From contig NZ_OY776575.1 in assembly GCF_963675815.1 (NCBI RefSeq), positions 124,001 to 188,000 on the forward strand: a DNA stretch of 64,000 nt, in the 5' to 3' direction. The position numbers and the translations under genes are program-made. The DNA comes from an uncultured Desulfuromusa sp. (lineage in GTDB: Bacteria; Desulfobacterota; Desulfuromonadia; Desulfuromonadales; Geopsychrobacteraceae). Shown here in pieces: positions 1-8,675 of this stretch. The notes beneath the pieces were generated by a model. It ran no database searches. It had not been told where the DNA came from and was given only the letters and a program-made list of their open reading frames with translations. The first letter of the stretch is position 1. The number at the start of each line of letters is the position of its first letter.

Positions 1-792
1 TTGTCAGGGCGCACCCCGAACCCGTGTGCTGTTTGTAATAAAAAAATCAAGTTCGGTTTGCTTTTGGAAAAAGCCCTGGAACTTGGAGCAGACTTCCTTG
101 CTACAGGACATTATGTCTCCCTTGCAGAAGCAGATGGCCAATTATTTATCCGCAAGGGGGCTGATAAAAACAAAGACCAGAGTTATTTTCTTTTTGCTCT
201 TAACCAGCAACAACTGTCCCATTGCCTGTTCCCTTTAGGTGAATTAAACAAGTCTCAGGTCCGCCAACATGCTGCCCGGCTTGGTTTGCAGGTTTCCGAA
301 AAGAGCGAGAGTCAGGACCTCTGTTTTATTCCTGATGGTGACTATGTCAGCTTTTTGGAACATGAACAGGGATTTTCAGCATTATGCGGTGATATCGTTC
401 ACGTATCCGGAAAGGTTCTCGGCCAACATCAGGGGACATACCGCTATACTATCGGCCAACGAAAAGGGCTTGGAGTTGGTTGGAAAGAACCTCTTTATGT
501 GATTGCTATTGATGCATCAAAACAACAGGTGATTGTTGGTGAAAAAGAGCATCTGAGCTGCACTGAAATGACTGTTGAACAGTGTTGCTGGAATATTCCG
601 GAACCTGTGGAGGCATTTACGACAACATGTCGCATTCGTTATCGGCATACGGAGGTTCCCGTCACAGTTGAACCTCTTGATCATGCCCGGGTAAAAGTTA
701 TTTTTGCATCCCCGCAGGATGGAGTGACTCCTGGACAGGCCGCTGTTTTCTATTCTGATGACCTGGTGACCGGTGGTGGTTGGATCCAATGA
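1..792 (+). CDS. mnmA: tRNA-specific 2-thiouridylase MnmA (5'-truncated by window)
   Basis: MnmA transfers sulfur to U34 of Lys, Glu and Gln tRNAs in the cytoplasm. About 263 residues are present out of a usual ~360; the N-terminal PP-loop ATP motif lies upstream of the window, so base 1 is not the real start even though it reads as TTG. Visible family motifs are RTPNPCAVCN with the first catalytic Cys, ATGHYV, KDQSYFLF, SQDLCFI with the second catalytic Cys, and YTIGQRKGLG at the start of the C-terminal beta-barrel. The stop codon overlaps the start of mtaB (ATGA), so the two tRNA-modification genes are translationally coupled. No damage is seen in the visible part. Confidence 0.96.
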   Translation: MSGRTPNPCAVCNKKIKFGLLLEKALELGADFLATGHYVSLAEADGQLFIRKGADKNKDQSYFLFALNQQQLSHCLFPLGELNKSQVRQHAARLGLQVSEKSESQDLCFIPDGDYVSFLEHEQGFSALCGDIVHVSGKVLGQHQGTYRYTIGQRKGLGVGWKEPLYVIAIDASKQQVIVGEKEHLSCTEMTVEQCCWNIPEPVEAFTTTCRIRYRHTEVPVTVEPLDHARVKVIFASPQDGVTPGQAAVFYSDDLVTGGGWIQ

Positions 793-2081
793 GTTCATCA
801 GTTGCTATTGTGACCCTGGGTTGTAAAACCAATCAGTTTGAATCTGCGGCCATGAGTGAGCAGTTGCAGCAGGCAGGATATCAACAGGTTGCTTTTGATG
901 CCGGGGCTGACCTTGTTATTGTGAACACCTGTACGGTAACTGCTGCGACTGATGCACAGTCACGCAAATTGATTCGTCGCGCCAGACGTCTTAACTCTAA
1001 AGCAAGGATTGTAGTCACTGGGTGTTATGCCCAGATTGACCCGCAGAGTTTGAATCAACTCGCAGGGGTTTCGCTGGTGATCGGCAATAATGAAAAAGGT
1101 CAATTGCTGAAATATCTTGATGAAAATAAGAATTTGGGTGAAATCCAGGTTTCAGATATTCGTTCCCGCAATGTCATTGAACCGTTGAGTCTGACCGGTT
1201 TTGAACAGCGTAGTCGGGCTTTTGTCCAAATTCAGAATGGCTGTGACGCTTTCTGCTCTTACTGTATTATCCCCTATGCGCGTGGCCGCAGCCGATCCGT
1301 TGCAGTGCCGGAGGTTGTCAGTCAGGTAGAAAAACTTTCTGCCAACGGATATCCGGAAATAGTGTTGACCGGTATTCATATTGGTCAGTATGGGCAGGAT
1401 TTTGATTCCCCGACAGACCTGTTATTCCTGCTGCAAAAAATCGAACAATCGCAGTTTTCTGGCCGGTTGCGGTTAGGTTCAATCGAGCCGACGGAACTTT
1501 CAGAAGGGTTATATCGTTACATTCTCGGTTCAGACTGGATTTGCCCTCATTTTCACATCCCTTTACAGGCAGGGGATGATGATATTCTCAGGCGGATGAA
1601 TCGCCACTATTCCACTGCATTCTTTGCCGGGTTGCTGCAGCGCTTGCAGCAGATAAACCCGGAAGCTGCTATCGGACTGGATGTGATCACCGGTTTTCCC
1701 GGGGAAACCGACGCGCAGTTTAAAACCACCTGTCAGTTACTACGGCAGCTTCCGTTCAGTCATCTGCATGTTTTTCCATTCAGTAACCGTGCTGGAACCC
1801 CTGCCGCTAAGATGCCTGATCAGGTGACCGGAGCGGTTATAAAAGAGCGTGCCCAGGCGTTGCGACAGATTGGAACAGAAAAAAATCAGAAGTTTGCTGA
1901 GAAATTTATCGGCTCAAAGCAGGACATTATTATTGAGGGGGGCTGTGCTGATGATTTGCGGAAGGGATTGTCACGACATTATCTTCCAGTGTGGATCCCT
2001 GCATCCTCAGCCGAACCCGGAGAATCACTTCAGGTGGAGATTACCGGGGTGTATCAGGATGGGCTGATAGGCCATCGATAA
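789..2081 (+). CDS. mtaB: tRNA t6A37 methylthiotransferase MtaB
   Basis: Radical-SAM enzyme that turns t6A37 into ms2t6A37 in tRNAs. About 430 residues from the ATG at 789, chosen over the upstream in-frame TTG at 780 because it gives the usual ATGA overlap with mnmA and the normal N-terminus. Domain order: UPF0004 domain with TLGCKTNQFES and further cluster cysteines (NTCTVT, GCYAQ), radical SAM domain with CDAFCSYCIIPYARG (CxxxCxxC), and a short C-terminal TRAM-like segment. MtaB is preferred over MiaB because of the TLGCKTN start and the lack of MiaB-type extensions. It is convergent with the minus-strand ppsR; no clear terminator is seen between them. Confidence 0.93.
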   Translation: MSSSVAIVTLGCKTNQFESAAMSEQLQQAGYQQVAFDAGADLVIVNTCTVTAATDAQSRKLIRRARRLNSKARIVVTGCYAQIDPQSLNQLAGVSLVIGNNEKGQLLKYLDENKNLGEIQVSDIRSRNVIEPLSLTGFEQRSRAFVQIQNGCDAFCSYCIIPYARGRSRSVAVPEVVSQVEKLSANGYPEIVLTGIHIGQYGQDFDSPTDLLFLLQKIEQSQFSGRLRLGSIEPTELSEGLYRYILGSDWICPHFHIPLQAGDDDILRRMNRHYSTAFFAGLLQRLQQINPEAAIGLDVITGFPGETDAQFKTTCQLLRQLPFSHLHVFPFSNRAGTPAAKMPDQVTGAVIKERAQALRQIGTEKNQKFAEKFIGSKQDIIIEGGCADDLRKGLSRHYLPVWIPASSAEPGESLQVEITGVYQDGLIGHR

Positions 2082-2140
2082 GCTATTTTACGGATGGTCC
2101 TGATTGTCATTTAATATTTTAAGATGTAAGCGCCTACAGA

Positions 2141-2971
2141 TTAGAACTCCTGATACTGGCCGAAGACCATGCTGATAATTTCCCGAGCGGTTTCTTCTAC
2201 CGATTTATTTGTCGTATCGACAATATGCCACTGTTTATTTTTCTTGGTCAGGTCATAGACCATTTCCATCTCATTGAAAATTTGTCCCAGGTCGGTGTAG
2301 TTACTTTCAGTTTTATAATGTTTAATTCTGGCCCTGCGAATCTTTTGCAGCACTTCCGAATCCATAATCAGACAAACAATACGGTTCTGATCAACCTGAA
2401 AAACTTCTTTTGGTATCGGTACTTCCGGCATCAACGGAATGTTTACGACTTTGTACCCCTGTTGGGCAAGGAGGTAGGATGTTGGTGTTTTAGAGGTTCT
2501 TGACAATCCCAGGATGATAATGTCGGCTTCATAAACCTTGTGGACATCCTGACCGTCATCATACTTCATGGTGAATTCAATAGCATCGATGCGCTCGAAA
2601 TATTTACTGTCTACCTTCCTCAGCAGGTTGGCGCTTTCTTTTGGCTCAACACCGAGATAAGTCGAAAGTTTTTCAATCGGTGGCCCCAGGATATCGTGGT
2701 AGAACAGTTCCATCTCCTGACAGGTTTTATGGACAAATTCACGCGTCTCGTGCTTGGCAATGGTAAATGCAACAAAGGCATTAACCTCTTTTGCTTTCTC
2801 CAGGATCCCTCTGATTCTGTCCGGATTGTCTATCCGTGAAAACACCCGCAAGACCGAAGATGGTACATCAAATTGGATCAGACTTGCTTTCAAGACGTTC
2901 ATGGCACTTTGTCCGATGCCATCTGAGATGATAAATACTTTTTTGTGATCTTGATCGTTGCTATTGTCCAT
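2141..2971 (-). CDS. ppsR: Pyruvate,phosphate dikinase / PEP synthase regulatory protein
   Basis: Bifunctional kinase/pyrophosphorylase (DUF299 family) that inactivates PEP synthase or PPDK by ADP-dependent Thr phosphorylation and reactivates it by Pi-dependent dephosphorylation. The 276 residues match the family length. Diagnostic features are the N-terminal VFIISDGIGQSA segment and the P-loop-like GLSRTSKTPTS near residue 155, followed by QQGYKVVNIPL. The target enzyme (ppsA or ppdK) is not in the window, so which one is regulated cannot be read here. The gene is a single minus-strand unit between mtaB and the EamA transporter. Confidence 0.93.
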   Translation of the reverse strand: MDNSNDQDHKKVFIISDGIGQSAMNVLKASLIQFDVPSSVLRVFSRIDNPDRIRGILEKAKEVNAFVAFTIAKHETREFVHKTCQEMELFYHDILGPPIEKLSTYLGVEPKESANLLRKVDSKYFERIDAIEFTMKYDDGQDVHKVYEADIIILGLSRTSKTPTSYLLAQQGYKVVNIPLMPEVPIPKEVFQVDQNRIVCLIMDSEVLQKIRRARIKHYKTESNYTDLGQIFNEMEMVYDLTKKNKQWHIVDTTNKSVEETAREIISMVFGQYQEF

Positions 2972-3111
2972 GTGTATTAACCGTTCATTATGTTTTTAGG
3001 ATGATTGTTTTGCATGCGTTCCGTTTCTTTATTTTTACACTGAAAGGCCTGTCTACAGCAATCTAACCTTTGTGAGGGTCGTCGAAAAGGCTTTTTCGTA
3101 AATATTCAGGA

Positions 3112-4011
3112 CTATTTGATAGGAGAAGCTGATTTTTTTCTCAAAGCAAGCCCAGTATTAGCGGCAAAGATAAACAGTGCACCACACCAACCTGAAGCGG
3201 TTAATGACGGTCCGGCGACAAGTATGGGGCCAAGAATGGCTGCCAGCAAGATTCTGCTGGAAGAGATGATAGAACCTTCGACAGCCGTAACAAACAAAAA
3301 ACCGTAAGTGATCAGATATTGACCCAGGACACCGGCAATAGAACAGCTCAGCAAAAAAAAGAGTTCTTTTGTGTCAGGAATAAAAAGACTGTCATGGAAA
3401 AATATCAACATCAACGCAGTTCCCAGACCAAACATGAAAAAAAGAATCGTTTGTGAATCGTGGTAGCGTCTGCTGATGTTAAGGTAAATAATTGCAATTG
3501 CAGCTGTGATCCCTGAAGAGAGACCCCATAGATTCCCCAGGTTTGGCTTAATGTTCCCGGGAGAAAGAACCAGCCAGACTCCTCCGAATGCAACAGCAAC
3601 AATAAACAGGGACAGGAGATCACGCTGACCGCGCAGAAAAAACCAGGAAAAAACAGCAACAAAAAGAGGATAGGTCATGTTGAGGATATTTGCTTCTGCG
3701 ACCGAGCTTAGTTCTACGGCCTTATAGAAACAGAAAACCGCAACTGTGTTAGCAACAGTACGACCGATGAGATAATGATATTTGCGTGGGTGCAAGCGTT
3801 TTTTTTGTAGAACCATGGTCACCGAAACGATGATAAAACCGAGAAAAAGCCGGGCAAAAACAAAAAAAGGCGATTCAATAGTGACATGAGGTTCTGACCA
3901 GCGAATGATGAGGGTCGCCAGATAGAAAAAGAAAGCTGAGCCAAAAACTGCAAGCCAGCCAAAAGCTTTGCGGGATATTTCTGAATGGAAGTCAGGGTAT
4001 TGGATGTTCAT
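3112..4011 (-). CDS. DMT-superfamily transporter (EamA domains)
   Basis: Inner-membrane permease of the drug/metabolite transporter superfamily, 299 residues with about ten hydrophobic segments arranged as two EamA repeats. The motif SSVAEANILNMTYPLF closes the first repeat and is typical of the family; the C-terminal repeat contains VEGSIISSSRILLAAILGP. The substrate cannot be read from sequence; members export amino acids, nucleotides or small metabolites. It has no operon partner: 140 bp separates it from ppsR downstream and about 156 bp from the MFS gene upstream on the same strand. Confidence 0.85.
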   Translation of the reverse strand: MNIQYPDFHSEISRKAFGWLAVFGSAFFFYLATLIIRWSEPHVTIESPFFVFARLFLGFIIVSVTMVLQKKRLHPRKYHYLIGRTVANTVAVFCFYKAVELSSVAEANILNMTYPLFVAVFSWFFLRGQRDLLSLFIVAVAFGGVWLVLSPGNIKPNLGNLWGLSSGITAAIAIIYLNISRRYHDSQTILFFMFGLGTALMLIFFHDSLFIPDTKELFFLLSCSIAGVLGQYLITYGFLFVTAVEGSIISSSRILLAAILGPILVAGPSLTASGWCGALFIFAANTGLALRKKSASPIK

Positions 4012-4167
4012 GTCTCATTTAGCCGTTAAGTAGAATTAAGTGATGGATTTCGCCGGACACAGTTATAGCCTGCATTTTCTATCGATACCAGTAACTTTTA
4101 AACTATTTTTCCTAAGCTGCAAAGCGCTTGCTGCACGGCAACAAAAGCCGTCGGAATTGACGTAAAA

Positions 4168-5454
4168 TTAGAGATCGATAGCCTTGTCCTGCCCACGTTT
4201 GACATTGACCAGCAGGAGAAGTGTTCCGCCAACGACAAAGAAAAGACCGAGAGCCAGAATTGAATTGCGTGAACTGCCGCTCAGGTCTGCAACCAGAGCG
4301 AAGAGGAGCGGTCCGAAAATAGCGGCGAATCGGGAACTGATGGCAAAAAAACCAAAAAATTCGGCACTTTTCTGTTTCGGTACCATGCTGGCAAAGAGTG
4401 ATCGGCTTAAGGCCTGACTTCCTCCCAGAATAAGGGCTATAACGGCTCCGAGGATCCAGAACTCATAGGCACTTGTCATTCGATATGCAAAAAAACAGAC
4501 CAGGAGAAAGATGATTAAACTTAAAAGAATAGCGCGGGAAGTGCCGATCTTTTCGCCGATACGGGCAAAGAACAAAGCCCCCGGCATTGCCATAAATTGA
4601 ATCATCAGAAAACAGCCGATAATGGTTCCTTGTCCCAGTTGCAGCTCTTCGCGGGCATAGATTGCAGAAACACTGATGACCGTCTGGATTCCGTCGTTGT
4701 AACAGAGAAAGGCGATCAGGAAAATACAGAGGTCACGATAGTCAAGAAGTTGTCGAAACTGATTAAAGTAGCCGGTCAGGCTGAAGCGGTATCTTGCCGA
4801 CGAACGTTTATCCGTTTTTGGGAGGTAGATAAAGGTCGGTATTGCAAAGAGGAACCACCAGCAAGCCGTGAGAAGAAAGCCAAACCGGGTTGCAGCTCCT
4901 CGATCCGCAAAACCGAAGGATTCGAATTTGAGGATGAGCAGAAAGTCCAGTGCCAATAGGAGTCCGCCACCCACATAACCATAGGCGAAGCCACGTGCTG
5001 AAAGTCGGTCGGCTTGTTCAATTGGAGCAAGAAAAGGGAGATAAGCATTATAGAAAATATTTGCCCCGGCAAAAGCGAGATTGCCGAGGATGAAAAAGCC
5101 GGCTGCCAATAAATAATCACCTGGACCTGTGGTGGCAAGTAAAGCAGTTGCTGTGCAGCCGCATAACCAGAAAAACATCAGCAGCCGTTTGTGCCAGGCG
5201 TTTCGATCCGCCAAAGCCCCCAACGCCGGTGCGGCAAGGGCTAGTATAAGCATCGACACTGAGACGCTGTAACCCCAGATGCTGGTCGCTGAAAACTTAT
5301 GATGGGGCATGAAAGGGAGGGTTGTCCCACCGTCCGGAACCAGGGAAACAAAATAGACCGGAAGAACTGCAGCAAGAATGACAGTGGCAAAGGCTGAATT
5401 TGCCCAGTCATAAAGACACCACCCCCAGCGGGCTTTTTGTTGTTGATTGCGCAA
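4168..5454 (-). CDS. MFS transporter of the UMF1 / Atg22-like family
   Basis: Membrane permease of 428 residues with about twelve hydrophobic helices. The N-terminal GWCLYDWANSAFATVI is the hallmark of UMF1-type MFS proteins (Atg22-like), which are thought to export amino acids or similar metabolites; the substrate here is unknown. The start is TTG at 5454, supported by AAGGA about 8 nt upstream and by the fact that the conserved N-terminus begins only a few codons later; the next Met lies after two membrane segments. Signature MFS loop residues (ALGALADRNAWHKR) are visible near residue 80. Confidence 0.85.
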   Translation of the reverse strand: MRNQQQKARWGWCLYDWANSAFATVILAAVLPVYFVSLVPDGGTTLPFMPHHKFSATSIWGYSVSVSMLILALAAPALGALADRNAWHKRLLMFFWLCGCTATALLATTGPGDYLLAAGFFILGNLAFAGANIFYNAYLPFLAPIEQADRLSARGFAYGYVGGGLLLALDFLLILKFESFGFADRGAATRFGFLLTACWWFLFAIPTFIYLPKTDKRSSARYRFSLTGYFNQFRQLLDYRDLCIFLIAFLCYNDGIQTVISVSAIYAREELQLGQGTIIGCFLMIQFMAMPGALFFARIGEKIGTSRAILLSLIIFLLVCFFAYRMTSAYEFWILGAVIALILGGSQALSRSLFASMVPKQKSAEFFGFFAISSRFAAIFGPLLFALVADLSGSSRNSILALGLFFVVGGTLLLLVNVKRGQDKAIDL

Positions 5455-5689
5455 AGTCTATGTCCTTCATCAAGCAATTCTATAGAGAATAAATGATTTG
5501 GTTCGTGGGTAGCAAATGATATTGACGGGTTTAATCCACGATGCTGCCGAATTCATTATCAGCATTTACAAAATAAAAGAAATGCCCTCGTCAGCTGATT
5601 GTATTGCCGAACCGCAAAGTTGTCGGTGTGAGGTTGGCGTTTTCCTGCCAGTTGGAAACGTTAAGAGTTGATGCAGCAGCAAGGGTGCA
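5455..5689. other. Intergenic region upstream of the UMF1 transporter
   Basis: This AT-rich stretch between the transporter start and the terminator of the nrdJ-ykgJ unit holds no convincing ORF, RNA gene or repeat. It should carry the promoter of the minus-strand transporter, but no clear -35/-10 pair was found. Confidence 0.5.
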
Positions 5690-5733
5690 ATAAAAAAATA
5701 CCTCGAATCTTGGAGGGGGGGTAAGATTCGAGG
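5690..5733 (-). terminator. Rho-independent terminator of nrdJ-ykgJ
   Basis: Perfect 11-bp stem: CCTCGAATCTT at 5701-5711 pairs with AAGATTCGAGG at 5723-5733 around a G-rich loop. Read on the minus strand, it is followed by a run of Ts (the A-run at 5692-5698 on the plus strand). It lies about 120 nt past the ykgJ stop and thus ends the nrdJ-ykgJ transcript. Confidence 0.9.
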
Positions 5734-5852
5734 CAAATAGCAAAAAGCGTATATTAACCATTTTGCAAATAATGTCCAGCGAAATGATATTATTTTTTCA
5801 ATATATTGACTATCATATTAATCGGTTGTTTTCTCTGCCGGTAAAATGGTTC

Positions 5853-6110
5853 CTAGGTGTCTTTACTGAAAAGCCGATAAGCACAGTCTTCAGGGAGCCA
5901 ACTGATACCCGCAATGTTCTCCGCTGTCAGTTTGATACAATCCTCCTCAACCTCAAGACGGTGTTGATAGATCCGGCAAGTACGATCATGAATATCCAGA
6001 AACCGGCAGGGGATAGAGGTTGTCAGCACATTCCCCTGCCGGTCGATTTTTTTCTCAAAGCAACAGGCTCCGCAACGTTTGCAGAGAGCTTCCCATTGTT
6101 CAGAATTCAT
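5853..6110 (-). CDS. Small cysteine-cluster protein (YkgJ / YcgN family)
   Basis: An 85-residue protein with CKRCGACC at residues 10-17 and further conserved cysteines (PCRFLD, CRIYQHR, EDCIKLT, EDCAYRL), the pattern of the YkgJ/YcgN (UPF0260) family of presumed zinc- or Fe-S-binding proteins. It is shorter than E. coli YcgN (about 150 residues) but keeps the whole cysteine core. The molecular function is not established. The start lies 3 nt after the nrdJ stop, so it is cotranslated with the ribonucleotide reductase; a role linked to nrdJ would be inference only. Confidence 0.85.
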   Translation of the reverse strand: MNSEQWEALCKRCGACCFEKKIDRQGNVLTTSIPCRFLDIHDRTCRIYQHRLEVEEDCIKLTAENIAGISWLPEDCAYRLFSKDT

Positions 6111-6113
6111 GAA

Positions 6114-8333
6114 TCAGGCACATTCAGAAAATCCGCAGGCATGACAAACGCAACAACCGCCCTCATGTTCAACGGGGCCTCCGCAATCAGGGCAGGCACC
6201 TCCGTTGTTCGTGAATTGGGTCGGGCTCTCATCTTCATTTATCATATGGAGCTGAATCGCTTTGGCAACCGCATCGGCACAAGATGTGATCCTGTTTTCG
6301 CCAAAGCCTGCAGGTTTGTGGCAAGTAATGCCGATCAGTTGTTTGACGGTTTGCCGGGCTTGTCCACCGCTGCGCCAGGAGAGAGACACAAGTCGGCCAA
6401 TGGCTTCACATTGAGAAGCGGCACAACCGCCTGCTTTTCCCATGGTCGTAAAGAGCTCAAATAATCCGTTTTGATCTTCATTTATCGTAATATAAAGCGG
6501 CCCGCAACCCGTCTCCATCTGGTAGGTCGAGCCTGTCAACGCCCGTGGTCGCTCCCGCTTACGTGAGGACTTTTTGCTCTCCATCGGAATGGTTGCATCT
6601 GTATTTTTGTCTGTTTCATCTTTTCCGGCGACAGAGAGGACTTGCATGTCTCGTGAGCCATCACGGTAAATAGTGACTCCTTTGCATCCTTCTTTGTAAG
6701 CCAGTCGGTAAACAGTGGCGACGTCTTCACGCGTTGCTTCGCGACAGAAGTTAACGGTTTTGGAAACGGCATTGTCGGTATGGCGCTGAAATGCTGCTTG
6801 CATCAATACATGGTCACTGGGGGTAATGTCATGTGAGGTGACAAAAACTTTGCGCACATCTGCCGGTACGGCTTCAATATCCTGAACCGTCCCTTTTTCA
6901 GCAATTTCCTGCATCAACTCTTCAGAGTAAAAGCCCCGTTCTTTGGCAATTTTTTCAAACAGGGGATGGACTTCAATCAATTTATTGTTATCAAGGACCT
7001 GGCGAATATACGAAACTGCAAACAGCGGTTCCACTCCACTGGAGCAGTTGGCAATGATGGAGATTGTGCCTGTCGGGGCAATTGTCGTGCACGTCGAATT
7101 GCGGATTGGATCTGTTTCGTAGAGACTCCCTGTGATATTTGGAAAGGGACCTCGTTCTTTCGCCAGTAATTTTGATTCTTGATGGGCTTTTTCATTGATA
7201 AAGCGCATGACTTTTTCGCCGAGGGCAATACCATCCTGACTATTGTATGGGATATTAAGAAGGATCAGCATGTCTGCCCACCCCATGACTCCTAGACCGA
7301 TTTTTCGGTTTGCTTTGGTCATTTCATCAATCTCGGGAAGAGGGTACTTATTGGCTTCGATGACATTATCCAGAAAACGGGTGGCGAGTTTCACCGTTTG
7401 TTCAAGTTTATCCCAGACAATATCCCCATCAGCGACCATATTTGCTAAATTGATGGAGCCGAGATTGCAGGATTCATACGGCAGAAGTGGTTGTTCACCA
7501 CAAGGGTTGGTGCTTTCATATTCGCCGACATGCGGAGTCGGATTGTCACGGTTCAGTCGGTCAAGGAAGACAATGCCGGGCTCTCCGTTAGCCCAGGCCA
7601 TATCGATGATCTGATTAAAAACTTTGGTCGCATTCAGTTGTTTAACAATCTTGCCGTTACGTGGATTGATGATATCGTAATCACGGTTCTTCTCAACAGC
7701 GTCCATAAACGCTTCTGTAACACCAACAGAGATATTAAAATTAGTGAGAATTGTCAGATCCCGTTTGGCCATGATGAAGTCCATAATGTCGGGATGATCA
7801 ACACGGAGGATTCCCATGTTGGCTCCCCGGCGGGTCCCACCTTGTTTGATGGTTTCCGTGGCTGCATCAAAAACCCGCATAAAAGAAATAGGGCCGGATG
7901 ACACACCACTGGTTGAGCGAACTTCATCATTGGCAGGGCGGATGCGAGAGAAGGAGAACCCTGTTCCCCCGCCACTTTTATGGATCAGGGCGGTGTTTTT
8001 GATGGCCTCAAAGATACTTTCCATCGTGTCACCAACCGGGAGGACAAAACAGGCTGACAGTTGCCCTAATTCGCGGCCTGCGTTCATTAACGTTGGGGAG
8101 TTTGGCAAGAAATCAAGGTTTGAAATGGCCTGGTAATATTGTTCTTCAAAATCGGACTTGTTTTTCTCTTTTCCGGGCTCTGCAGCATTGATTGTTTTAG
8201 CAACTCGGCGAAACATGTCTTCGGGGGTTTCAGTTGGTTGTCCTGCGCTATCGCGTTTCAAGTAACGTTTTGCGAGGACGGTACGTGCATTTTTGGAGAG
8301 TTTTGGTGCGGTAGAGGTTTTGCCCTTGGACAT
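6114..8333 (-). CDS. nrdJ: Adenosylcobalamin-dependent class II ribonucleotide reductase
   Basis: Reduces ribonucleotides to deoxyribonucleotides using a cobalamin-derived thiyl radical, giving oxygen-independent dNTP supply. The 739 residues show the N-terminal barrel segments NSPTLMNAGR and LSACFVLPVGDTMESIF, the active-site STNPCGEQPLLPYESCNLGSI-type region, and FGENRITSCADAV in the TSCPD domain, ending in a Cys-rich tail (CPDCGG, CCVCHACG) that probably forms a zinc ribbon or redox-shuttle cysteines. Two NrdR-like boxes overlap the presumed promoter at 8433-8484. No class I or III reductase is in the window. Confidence 0.97.
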   Translation of the reverse strand: MSKGKTSTAPKLSKNARTVLAKRYLKRDSAGQPTETPEDMFRRVAKTINAAEPGKEKNKSDFEEQYYQAISNLDFLPNSPTLMNAGRELGQLSACFVLPVGDTMESIFEAIKNTALIHKSGGGTGFSFSRIRPANDEVRSTSGVSSGPISFMRVFDAATETIKQGGTRRGANMGILRVDHPDIMDFIMAKRDLTILTNFNISVGVTEAFMDAVEKNRDYDIINPRNGKIVKQLNATKVFNQIIDMAWANGEPGIVFLDRLNRDNPTPHVGEYESTNPCGEQPLLPYESCNLGSINLANMVADGDIVWDKLEQTVKLATRFLDNVIEANKYPLPEIDEMTKANRKIGLGVMGWADMLILLNIPYNSQDGIALGEKVMRFINEKAHQESKLLAKERGPFPNITGSLYETDPIRNSTCTTIAPTGTISIIANCSSGVEPLFAVSYIRQVLDNNKLIEVHPLFEKIAKERGFYSEELMQEIAEKGTVQDIEAVPADVRKVFVTSHDITPSDHVLMQAAFQRHTDNAVSKTVNFCREATREDVATVYRLAYKEGCKGVTIYRDGSRDMQVLSVAGKDETDKNTDATIPMESKKSSRKRERPRALTGSTYQMETGCGPLYITINEDQNGLFELFTTMGKAGGCAASQCEAIGRLVSLSWRSGGQARQTVKQLIGITCHKPAGFGENRITSCADAVAKAIQLHMINEDESPTQFTNNGGACPDCGGPVEHEGGCCVCHACGFSECA

Positions 8334-8432
8334 GCGTAAATCCTTTCATGACTCAGCGAATCCTAACTGAGTTTGTGTCATTAAATAGAGAATCAACTAT
8401 TGAACGTAAAAACCGTTTTAGTTGCCGGATGG

Positions 8433-8477
8433 CACTATATTTTGTAGTCTCGGAATATAGACCACTACATCTGGTGT
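8433..8477 (-). promoter_or_regulatory. Tandem NrdR-like boxes upstream of nrdJ
   Basis: Two imperfect palindromes, CACTATATTTTGTAG at 8433-8447 and CCACTACATCTGGTGT at 8462-8477, each match about 12 of 16 positions of the NrdR consensus (ACACWATATATWGTGT). Their aligned positions are 30 bp apart, close to three helical turns, as known for NrdR box pairs. They lie about 100-145 bp before nrdJ and overlap its predicted promoter, which fits repression by NrdR-ATP/dATP. Confidence 0.65.
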
Positions 8478-8484
8478 CTGTCAA
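8456..8484 (-). promoter_or_regulatory. Predicted sigma-70 promoter of nrdJ
   Basis: On the minus strand a consensus -35 TTGACA (8484-8479) is followed after 17 nt by TCTATA (8461-8456; TATATT is 2 nt further on). The distal NrdR-like box fills the spacer and the proximal box sits just downstream of the -10. No other good promoter is seen in the 342-bp nrdJ/desulfurase gap, which otherwise holds nothing recognisable. Confidence 0.55.
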
Positions 8485-8675
8485 GTGAGAAAAAGTTAAA
8501 TCAAGACGCTCATGGGAAAGCTGTCAATTAATAGGAAATGGGGCGCAATCATTTATTCATATTGGAGGAAACAAGACTTTTATCCAGTTTAAAAAAATCT
8601 ATTTTTGAGTAGTGCTTGTCGTTCGTATAAATATTGAGTATTCTTCCGCATCTTAGCAAACCCCAGGGGGATATT

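Noticed and set aside
5763..6464. 233-codon plus-strand ORF
   Set aside because: It lies antisense over ykgJ and the end of nrdJ, whose cysteine motifs and family match are unmistakable; no motif or ribosome site supports the plus-strand reading.
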